From: Streptomyces fradiae
GTDB taxonomy: Bacteria; Actinomycetota; Actinomycetes; Streptomycetales; Streptomycetaceae
Assembly (NCBI RefSeq): GCF_041270065.1
Contig: NZ_CP065958.1
Coordinates: forward strand, 6,944,001 to 7,008,000
Reading direction: 5' to 3'
DNA length: 64,000 nt
The notes below the pieces were generated by a model. That model was given only the letters and a program-made list of their open reading frames with translations, did no database searches and had not been told where the DNA came from. The translations under genes and the position numbers were made by a program. How positions within the stretch are numbered: position 1 is the first letter of the stretch; each line of letters begins with the position of its first letter. Positions 8,538 to 15,270 of this stretch are shown in pieces.

Positions 8538-8590
8538 TGGCCGCCGCTGCGAAGCACCCGAAGTCTGGCGCACGCCGGCAGCGGCGGCCA
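8538..8590. repeat. 13-bp perfect inverted repeat
   Basis: TGGCCGCCGCTGC (8538-8550) and GCAGCGGCGGCCA (8578-8590) are reverse complements separated by 27 bp. Possibly a terminator or the scar of a mobile element end. Confidence 0.8.
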
Positions 8591-8609
8591 GAAATGGCCG
8601 CGCCCTGCA

Positions 8610-8728
8610 CGGGGGTTGCACGCTCCGAGTGGATGCCGAAGCCCTGGTCGACGAGGGCGCGGCGGACGGCCCTCCACTGTCTCGTCGAAGGTTTCGGTGA
8701 CCTTGATGGTGCGGTCGTAGGGCGTGGT
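8610..8728 (-). pseudogene. DUF302 domain protein, fragmentary
   Basis: Read leftward, three frames together give pieces of a DUF302 protein: TPYDRTIKVTETFDETVE, then after a 1-nt shift AVRRALVDQGFGIHSE, then after a deletion LGACNPR. In intact family members these join through about 25 residues that are missing here, and the start codon position reads ACC instead of ATG. DUF302 proteins are small cytosolic proteins of unknown function often found near redox genes. Confidence 0.65.
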
Positions 8729-9114
8729 CCTCGCCTCACGGTTCGGAAGGTGACCGCCCTCGGCATGCGGTCGACCCGGTCGTCGTGCTGCTGACGCTCG
8801 GCGCAGCGTGGGCCGAGGACAGCATGATGTCCTGACGCATCCGTCCGGGGGCGGACGAGAGGCGTTGAGGGGCCGTTTGGAAGTCCTTCGGTTCGGTCTC
8901 GTGGTGACGCTCTTGGCGTCAGTTCCGCTCGGCCGTGCGGGTGGCCGCCTGTCGGTGGACGTCGTCCGTGTCGCCGGACCGGATCCGGGCCGGTCCGACC
9001 TTCCCCAGTTCATGCGCCCGTCGTTCCAGCGAGCAGGCCACCTTTTGACCCCAGCACCGGCAGCGGCGGCATGCCCAGAGCGCGGGTGCCGGGTCGTCGG
9101 CGCAAGAGAACGGC

Positions 9115-9897
9115 CTACCCGGGTAGGGCGAAGGGGAAGTCCGAGGACGCCCGCACTTCACCGTCCGCAGCGACGGTGAGGAGGGCGTACCCCGGCAGAG
9201 CGGTGATCCACCGATGGGCCTCACGAGCCCCCAGGACCATCGCCGCCGTCGCGTAGACGTCGGCCCACAGCAGTTCCGGGCCCGTCACGGTCGCCCCCAG
9301 CAGCCCTGTGGCCGGGGTCCGGGTGCGCGGGTCGATGATGTGCGCGCCGCGTTCGGTCGTGCCCGAGGTGGCGACCGCGAGGTCTCGCCCCGCCACCACC
9401 GCCAGCAGCCGCCCCGGAACCCGGGGGTCGGCGATCCCGATGCGCCAGGCGCCCGCGGGGCCCGGGGCGCCGCCGACCCGCACGTCACCACCCGCGTTCA
9501 CACACGCGTCGGTGGCGCCCGCCTCCCGCAGCATCCGCCAGGCCCGCTCGGCGGCCCAGCCCTTCACCAGACCGCACGGATCGGGCCGGCCGTCCGCCCA
9601 GGCGTCGAAGGCGCCCCGGGTACGGCTGTGCGCGAGGTCGCACAGCTCCAGCACGCGCCGTACGGCGGGAGCGGTGTCCGCCCGGCCCGACTCGCCCCGT
9701 CGCAGTCGGCTCACGGCACTGTCCGGCCGGAACGGGGAGAACTCCCGGTCGACCTCGTGCAGCAGTGCCACGGCCTTGCCCAGCGCGGTCCGCAGCTCCG
9801 GCGTCGGCCGGTGGCGCAGGGCGAAGGAGACCACGGTGCCCATCACCGGTTCGGCGTGCCGCCAAGGGGCCGTCCCGGGCGCGGTCCGGTCATCCAT
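9115..9897 (-). CDS. apbE: FAD:protein FMN transferase
   Basis: A 260-residue ApbE family protein. PVMGTVVSFAL opens the domain, VNAGGDVRVGG is the conserved glycine-rich flavin-binding loop, HIIDPRTRTPATG follows, and ADVYATAAMVLG near the end carries the Asp/Thr metal-binding residues. ApbE moves FMN from FAD to a Thr/Ser in the motif Dxx(S/T)GA(T/S). The preceding gene encodes such a target. Start at ATG 9897 overlaps the FMN-binding gene's end by 8 nt, so the enzyme and its substrate are made together. No clear signal peptide is seen at this start, whereas many ApbEs are exported. Confidence 0.93.
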   Translation of the reverse strand: MDDRTAPGTAPWRHAEPVMGTVVSFALRHRPTPELRTALGKAVALLHEVDREFSPFRPDSAVSRLRRGESGRADTAPAVRRVLELCDLAHSRTRGAFDAWADGRPDPCGLVKGWAAERAWRMLREAGATDACVNAGGDVRVGGAPGPAGAWRIGIADPRVPGRLLAVVAGRDLAVATSGTTERGAHIIDPRTRTPATGLLGATVTGPELLWADVYATAAMVLGAREAHRWITALPGYALLTVAADGEVRASSDFPFALPG

Positions 9898-10312
9898 GGG
9901 CTCGGTCCAGCGCGCTCTGCAGCGATTGGATATAGCCCTCGCTCGTGTACGTGGCACCCGACACCGTGTCGATGTGGGCGCTCTGCGCGGTCAGGGCTTC
10001 GCCGGTGAGCGTCGGCACTGCGTAGCCGGCGATCTCCCGGTCGCGTTCGTTCTCCGACGGCGTCCGGACCGCGGTGACGTCGGTGAGCCGTCCGTCGGCG
10101 ATCGTGACGCGTACCTGCACCGGTCCGTACCGGGTGTCGACGACGTCCCCGGTGTACGTGCCGGACGCCGGGGTGCCCGGTGTCGTGCCGACGGAACCGG
10201 GCTGTGTCGGAACGGCGACCGCCGAGGCGCCGGCCGGCTGGTGCGGTTTCAGGGCGAGCAGCGAGCACACTCCGGCCACGGTGACCGCGGTGGAGAGCAG
10301 AAGACGGCGCAT
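9890..10312 (-). CDS. Secreted FMN-binding domain protein (flavinylation target)
   Basis: A 140-residue protein with an N-terminal signal or membrane anchor (MRRLLLSTAVTVAGVCSLLAL), a short Pro/Thr linker and one FMN-binding domain. The C-terminal DTVSGAT matches the ApbE recognition motif; Thr121 is the expected FMN attachment site. By family knowledge it should carry electrons outside the membrane. Located between the membrane oxidoreductase and apbE, it probably takes electrons from the former. Confidence 0.93.
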   Translation of the reverse strand: MRRLLLSTAVTVAGVCSLLALKPHQPAGASAVAVPTQPGSVGTTPGTPASGTYTGDVVDTRYGPVQVRVTIADGRLTDVTAVRTPSENERDREIAGYAVPTLTGEALTAQSAHIDTVSGATYTSEGYIQSLQSALDRAHG

Positions 10313-10367
10313 GGGGGCCTCCTCAGGGCCGGTGGGAGGGGTGCGTTTCGGGTCGACCCCGGCAGGT

Positions 10368-11738
10368 TCACCACGTGAACGATTCGTGGTGGATCCGGTG
10401 GGCGGGCACCCCCGCCTCGCGCAGCGCCGCCTCCGCCGCCGCGGACCAGCTGGGCGGCCCGCACAGGAAGCAGGCGCGCCCCGCCACGTCCGGGACGAGG
10501 CCGCGCAGCGTGGCGGCGTCCAGCGGCAGGCGGTAGCCCGTCGGGTGGCTCACGGAGTAGTGGGCGCGCGCGCCTCGGTGGGCCGCGATCGCGTCGATCT
10601 CGTGGCGGAGCACCAGATCCTCGGGCCGTCGTGCCCAGTGGATCAGCACCGGGTCCCTCGGCAGCGTCTCGAACAGCACCCGCAGCGGGGTGATGCCCAC
10701 CCCGGCCGCGAGCAGCAGCGCGGGCCGTCCCGCCGCGCGGTCCGGGGTGAGGGCGCCGTACGGGCCCTCGGCCCACACCCGGGTGCCGGGACGGACAGTG
10801 GCGAGCGCCGCGCTGTGGCCGCCCAGTGCCTTCACGGTGATGCGCAGGCCGCGTCCGTCGGGGACGGCGGACACCGAGTACGGCGACGCGGTCCACCACA
10901 GCCCCGGTGCCAGGAACCGCCAGCGGAAGAACTGCCCGGGCCGGACGGTGAGTTCATCCATGCGATCGCCGGTGACCAGCACCGACACCACGTCGGGGGC
11001 TTCCCGCCGGATGCCCGCGACCCGCAGTCCGTGTCGCCGCGAAAGCCGCACCGGCGTGAGCATCCGGAACCAGACGATCAGCGCGGCGGCCCCCGTGTAC
11101 AGCACGTACCAGGCGGCTCGCACGGCCGGCCGGTCGAAGTCCGCACCGTTCGTGATCTGGTGCCCGAAGGCGAGGAAGACCGCCGCGTACGTGAGGAGGT
11201 GCAGGTAGTACCAGGTCTCGTGGCTCAACCGGCGGCGTGCGGCACGCGCCGAGACCACCGCGGTGAGCAGCAGGAGCAGCAACGCGGCCGTCGTCTTGAG
11301 CATGTCCGGGTAGTGCAGGACCACCCGGACTCCCTCGGTGACCGGATCCGTCCGGCCGGTGAGCGCGTAGCCCTCGACGATCAGCACCGCGTGGGCCAGC
11401 GTCAGCCCGATGGTGTAGCGGCCCGCCGCCGCGTGCCAGCGCGTCATCCGGTCGGTGCCCAGCGTGCGGTCCAGGACCGGCACCCGTGCCATGAGGACGA
11501 CCAGCACCGCGCAGGCGTATCCCGCGAGCAGGCCGGTGATCCGGCCCGCGCCGGTGAACCAGCCCGCAGGCCCCACCACCGAGGCGGTGTCCACCCACCA
11601 CAGGGCGAGCACCGCCGTGGCACCGGCCCAGATCGCCGCCTGGACCGCAATCACCGCGACGGTCGCGGACCCGGGGGCGGCCCGGCCGGCGCGACGCCGG
11701 CCTCCCGGCCGCACCGTCCCTGCGACTTCCGTGCTCAT
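10368..11738 (-). CDS. Membrane ferric-reductase-like NAD(P)H oxidoreductase
   Basis: A 456-residue protein with about six N-terminal membrane helices and a C-terminal ferredoxin-reductase-type module. Paired histidines in the helices (RWHAAAGRY, LAHAVLI; HLLTYAAVFLAFGH) fit haem ligation. RPGQFFRW and SPYSVSA form the FAD site; LLAAGVGITPLRVLFE and FLCGPP form the NAD(P)H site. It should move electrons from cytosolic NAD(P)H across the membrane to the FMN protein encoded 55 nt downstream. Start at ATG 11738 with GAGGGAG ahead; longer in-frame starts lie in the control region. Divergent from the two-component genes. Confidence 0.9.
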   Translation of the reverse strand: MSTEVAGTVRPGGRRRAGRAAPGSATVAVIAVQAAIWAGATAVLALWWVDTASVVGPAGWFTGAGRITGLLAGYACAVLVVLMARVPVLDRTLGTDRMTRWHAAAGRYTIGLTLAHAVLIVEGYALTGRTDPVTEGVRVVLHYPDMLKTTAALLLLLLTAVVSARAARRRLSHETWYYLHLLTYAAVFLAFGHQITNGADFDRPAVRAAWYVLYTGAAALIVWFRMLTPVRLSRRHGLRVAGIRREAPDVVSVLVTGDRMDELTVRPGQFFRWRFLAPGLWWTASPYSVSAVPDGRGLRITVKALGGHSAALATVRPGTRVWAEGPYGALTPDRAAGRPALLLAAGVGITPLRVLFETLPRDPVLIHWARRPEDLVLRHEIDAIAAHRGARAHYSVSHPTGYRLPLDAATLRGLVPDVAGRACFLCGPPSWSAAAEAALREAGVPAHRIHHESFTW

Positions 11739-11814
11739 CGCTCCCTCGCCTTCGATCCCGTGGCCCGGCAGGGCGCCAGGGCCTCGCCCACTGTGGTCCG
11801 TGATCCTGTGAGAA

Positions 11815-11921
11815 GCCTCTGAACCGGACCCCGTACGGAGCGGTCCGCCGGCCCCGGACCAGCGCCGGACCCGACGGGGCACGGGCGGACGGTGAGAATC
11901 TGTTCAGAGGAAACTCAGAGG
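11815..11921. promoter_or_regulatory. Candidate OmpR-type operator between oxidoreductase and two-component genes
   Basis: TCAGAGG occurs twice 11 bp apart (11904-11910, 11915-11921), one helical turn, as expected for an OmpR-family dimer. A reverse copy (CCTCTGAAC, 11816-11824) lies toward the oxidoreductase gene and is the exact complement of GTTCAGAGG at 11902-11910. The placement in a 230-bp divergent promoter suggests the regulator controls both directions. Confidence 0.55.
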
Positions 11922-11968
11922 TGAGGGTGGGCCTCCGGCCCCGCGCCGTCCGGCATCCTGGAAGGACC

Positions 11969-12706
11969 ATGAACCCATCGCCGCGTACCGAGGTGCGCCG
12001 CCCCGACGGCACCCGGCCCAGGGTGCTGGTCGTCGACGACGAGCAGGATCTCACCGAGGTGCTGGCCGCAGCCCTGCGCGCCGAAGGCTGGGAGGTGCGC
12101 ACCGCGGGAACGGCCGCCGAGGCGACCGCGGCCGCCGAGGACTTCGGCCCGGACGCGGTGGTCCTGGACTGGATGCTGCCGGACCACGACGGCCCGCACG
12201 TGCTGGCCCGACTGCGCGCCGCCCGTCCCACCTTGTGCGTCCTCTTTCTCACCGCGCGCGACGCCGTCGAGGACCGGATCGCCGGGATCACGGCCGGCGC
12301 CGACGACTACGTCACCAAGCCGTTCAGCCTCGAGGAGGTACTGGCCCGGCTCCGGGGACTGCTGCGCCGGGCCGGGCTCGCGGAGGCCGCACAGGGCGGT
12401 GGACCTCGGCTGGTCCTCGCCGACCTCGTCATGGACGAGGAGGGCTACGAGGTCGCCCGCGGCGGCGTCCCCGTCGACCTCTCCCGCACCGAGTTCGAGC
12501 TGCTGCGCTACCTCCTGCGCAATCCGCACCGCGTGCTGTCCAAGCGGCAGATCCTGGACCACGTCTGGCGGTACGACTTCGGCGGCCGCGCCCATGTCGT
12601 CGAGCTCTACATCAGTTATCTCCGCAAGAAGATCGACGCCGGCCGGCCGCCGCTCATCCACACCGTGCGCGGCGTCGGCTACGTGCTGCGCCCCGAGCGC
12701 CGATGA
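11969..12706 (+). CDS. OmpR/PhoB family response regulator
   Basis: A 245-residue response regulator. The receiver domain has acidic pocket DDE (23-25), phospho-acceptor Asp67 in VVLDWMLPDHDG, the Thr of FLTARD and Lys in VTKPF. The C-terminal winged helix contains LSRTEFELLRYLLRNPHRVLS and HVVELYISYLRKKID. GGAAGGA ahead of ATG 11969 supports this start over an upstream in-frame GTG. The stop overlaps the kinase ATG as ATGA. Likely controls the divergent flavin electron-transfer genes. Confidence 0.95.
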   Translation: MNPSPRTEVRRPDGTRPRVLVVDDEQDLTEVLAAALRAEGWEVRTAGTAAEATAAAEDFGPDAVVLDWMLPDHDGPHVLARLRAARPTLCVLFLTARDAVEDRIAGITAGADDYVTKPFSLEEVLARLRGLLRRAGLAEAAQGGGPRLVLADLVMDEEGYEVARGGVPVDLSRTEFELLRYLLRNPHRVLSKRQILDHVWRYDFGGRAHVVELYISYLRKKIDAGRPPLIHTVRGVGYVLRPERR

Positions 12707-14205
12707 TCCCGCAGCGCCCGTCACGCGCCCGTGGATGGCGCGTACGCCCCACCCTGCCGCACTCCCTTCGAGCCCGGCTGACCACCGGGCTCGTCGTGCT
12801 TCTCGCCCTCGCCTGCGGCATCGTCGGCCTGGTCACCGTACTCGCCCTGCGCAGCTTCCTGGTCAACCGTCTCGACCAGCAGATCGTGGCGAGCGGCGGT
12901 CGGTTCGCCGTCAGCCTCGAACACGAGGACCGGCCCGACGCCGACGGCTGGGGTGACACCCGGGGGCAGGCCGACGGGACTCTCGGGGCCCGGCTGCTGC
13001 GGGGCCGGATCGCACAGGCCGCTGTGGTACGCGGCACCAGCGATGTCACGGTGCCATTGACCGCCGACGACGCGCGGGCGCTCGCCGCCGTGCCCGCGGA
13101 CGCCCGGCCCCGCACCCTGCGCCTCGCGTCCCTCGGGACGTACCGTGTCGCCGCCTGGAGCGGCGACGACGGCGACGTCCTGCTGTCGGGACTGCCCCTG
13201 CACCCCGTCGAGGAGACGGTGGAGCGGCTCGCGGCCGTGGAGACGGTCGTGTTCGCGATCGTCCTCACCGCGGCCGGGGTGATCACCGCGGCCTGGACCC
13301 GGTTCTCCCTGCGCCCCCTCGAACGCCTGGCCGCGACCGCCGACGAGGTGACCCGACTTCCGCTCGCCGCGGGGCAGGTCGCCATGCCCCCACCGCTGCC
13401 CGGTACCCGGCCGGACTCCGAGGCGGGCCGGCTCACCGGTGCGTTCAACCGGATGCTCGGCCATGTCGGCGACGCCCTGGACCGCCGCCACGTCGTCGAG
13501 GAACGGCTGCGCACCTTCGCCGCCGACGCCGGACACGAGCTGCGCACTCCCGTCGCCACGGTGCGGGCCCGCGCCGAACTTGCCCTGCGCCATCACGGGG
13601 ACACCCTGCCCGACGAGGCCCGGCACGCGTTCGAACGCATCGATGCAGAGTCCCGCCGCATGAGCCTCCTGGTGGACGAACTGCTGCTGCTGGCCCGGCT
13701 CGACGCGGGACGCACCCTGCGCCGGGACGTCGTGGACCTGACCCGAGTGGTTCTCGATACCGTGGCGGACGCGAGGGCCCGGCACCCCGGACACCTGTGG
13801 GAGCTGGACCTTCCCGAGGAGCCCGTCCATGTCACTGGCGACGCCGACCGCCTCCACCAGGTCCTCGGCAACCTCCTTGCGAACGCCGGTGGCCACACAC
13901 CGGCCGGTACCCGAGTCGTCGTCGGCCTCACCGCCGACGCGGAGGGGGTGACCCTCACCGTCACGGACGACGGTCCCGGCATCCCCGCCGAGCTGCTGCC
14001 CGGCGTCTTCCACCGGTTCACCCGGGGCGACTCCTCGCGCTCCCGTGCGACCGGCTCGACCGGGCTTGGACTCGCCATCGTGGACGCCGTGACCCGCGCC
14101 CACGACGGCCGGGCGACGGTCACCAGTCGACCCGGCCACACCCGCTTCACTCTGAGGCTGCCGGCGCGGCGTGACGGCGACGGCACCTCCGGTGGCGAAG
14201 CCTAG
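12703..14205 (+). CDS. Membrane sensor histidine kinase
   Basis: A 500-residue kinase. One membrane helix (LTTGLVVLLALACGIVGLVTVLAL), a ~150-residue extracytoplasmic sensor, a second helix (VFAIVLTAAGVITAAW), then HAMP, HisKA with DAGHELRTPVATV (His278) and a HATPase domain with NLLANAG, DDGPGIP and GLGLAIV. It should phosphorylate the regulator encoded with it. The signal is unknown; cell-envelope redox state would fit the neighbouring flavin system. Confidence 0.95.
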   Translation: MIPQRPSRARGWRVRPTLPHSLRARLTTGLVVLLALACGIVGLVTVLALRSFLVNRLDQQIVASGGRFAVSLEHEDRPDADGWGDTRGQADGTLGARLLRGRIAQAAVVRGTSDVTVPLTADDARALAAVPADARPRTLRLASLGTYRVAAWSGDDGDVLLSGLPLHPVEETVERLAAVETVVFAIVLTAAGVITAAWTRFSLRPLERLAATADEVTRLPLAAGQVAMPPPLPGTRPDSEAGRLTGAFNRMLGHVGDALDRRHVVEERLRTFAADAGHELRTPVATVRARAELALRHHGDTLPDEARHAFERIDAESRRMSLLVDELLLLARLDAGRTLRRDVVDLTRVVLDTVADARARHPGHLWELDLPEEPVHVTGDADRLHQVLGNLLANAGGHTPAGTRVVVGLTADAEGVTLTVTDDGPGIPAELLPGVFHRFTRGDSSRSRATGSTGLGLAIVDAVTRAHDGRATVTSRPGHTRFTLRLPARRDGDGTSGGEA

Positions 14206-14326
14206 GGCGTGCCTCGGGTGGGCTGTGCCGGTCATCGTGCCCGGCTGTTCGGGGGATCCGCGGGCCACATCCGACGTCTCTCCACCCCAGCGCGGGCATC
14301 GGTGGGGGAAACGAAGGAGAGACCCG

Positions 14327-14659
14327 ATGCCGCTTTATCTATCCAGGTTCAGCTACACGCCGGAGACCTGGGCGAGGTTGATCGGGCACCCCGAGGACCG
14401 CGCAGAAGCCGCTCGGTCGTACATCGAGTCTGTCGGTGGGAAGCTCCACGGCTTCTGGTACGCCTTCGGCACGCATGACGGCTACAACCTGTGGGAGGCA
14501 CCGGACAACGTTTCCATGGCTGCGGTCGGGCCGGCGATCAGTGGGGGCGGCGCGCTCAGCTCGTTCGAGACGACCGTTCTCCTGACCGTCGATGAGACAC
14601 TGGACGCCCTGGGCAGAGCCGGGCAAGTCCGGTACCGGGCTCCCGGCGCGGAGCGGTGA
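14327..14659 (+). CDS. GYD domain protein
   Basis: A 110-residue GYD-domain protein. The family motif is visible as FGTHDGYNLWEAPDN, after PLYLSRFSYTPETWARLI. GYD proteins form small alpha-beta barrels of unknown biochemical role. GAAGGAGA precedes ATG 14327 by 6 nt; an earlier in-frame GTG at 14171 lies inside the kinase gene and lacks a ribosome site. The next gene follows after 6 nt, so the two form an operon. Confidence 0.88.
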   Translation: MPLYLSRFSYTPETWARLIGHPEDRAEAARSYIESVGGKLHGFWYAFGTHDGYNLWEAPDNVSMAAVGPAISGGGALSSFETTVLLTVDETLDALGRAGQVRYRAPGAER

Positions 14660-14665
14660 GCTGCA

Positions 14666-15184
14666 GTGGCCTCCGTTCGGGTGCTCTATGCGTCCGAGCA
14701 TCACTCCACGGAGGAGATCGCCGACCGGATTGGTGAGCGATTGCGCCTGAACGGACACCATGTGGAGATCCAGGCGCTGCCCGCGCCCTCCGATAGGCAG
14801 GGGCCTTCGCCGGGCGAAGCGCTTGTGCTGGGCAGCGCGGTCCATGACGGCGCTTGGCTGCCGGCGGCGGAAGGCTTCGTCAGGAGCAATGCTGATCGCA
14901 TGGGCGATCAGCCGACGTGGATGTTCAGCGTCGGAATGGCCGCGGCTTTGCCCGGGCCGTTGCGCCGACTTGCCGAACGCAAGGTGCAGCCGCGTATCTC
15001 TGCTCTCGTCGAGGTCGTCCGTCCTCGGGACCATAGGCGCTTCTCGGGCGTGATCCGGCGCGAGCACCTCGACCGGAAGGGTGCCTTGTTGTTCCGGCTG
15101 CTTGGCTGCCGTTACGGGGACCACAGGGATTGGGCGGCGATCGACGCCTGGGCGGACGACATCGCCCGGGAGCTCGTCGCGTGA
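14666..15184 (+). CDS. Flavodoxin domain protein (protoporphyrinogen oxidase-like)
   Basis: A 172-residue flavodoxin-fold protein beginning at GTG 14666. VLYASEHHSTEEIADRI corresponds to the phosphate-binding loop of the HemG/flavodoxin_5 group, and EALVLGSAVHDGAWLPAA is the second flavin loop. RLLGCRYGDHRDWAAIDAWA is the family C-terminus. It should bind FMN. Two related flavodoxins are encoded at 46.0 and 62.0 kb, both within the stress island. Confidence 0.87.
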   Translation: MASVRVLYASEHHSTEEIADRIGERLRLNGHHVEIQALPAPSDRQGPSPGEALVLGSAVHDGAWLPAAEGFVRSNADRMGDQPTWMFSVGMAAALPGPLRRLAERKVQPRISALVEVVRPRDHRRFSGVIRREHLDRKGALLFRLLGCRYGDHRDWAAIDAWADDIARELVA

Positions 15185-15270
15185 CGAGGCGGCGGTGCGC
15201 TGGGAAGTGGATTTCGTGACGGCGGCGCCTCACCAGTGGGTTGGCCAGATGAGCTGTCCCGGGTTGCCCG

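Larger units (their letters stand above)
8113..9114. other. Decayed region behind the integrase
   Basis: No intact gene is supported in this kilobase. It holds the leftward open frame continuing from int (to 8523), a 13-bp inverted repeat, and fragments of a DUF302 protein. The remaining ORFs are Arg/Pro-rich shadow frames. It probably represents element remnants or old insertion scars; no second copy of the tRNA 3' end was found by eye. Confidence 0.6.

Noticed and set aside
8113..9114. Right attachment site (second copy of tRNA-Pro 3' end)
   Set aside because: I looked for a repeat of the T-arm/acceptor sequence downstream of int and saw none by eye; a computed search is needed before any element boundary is claimed.
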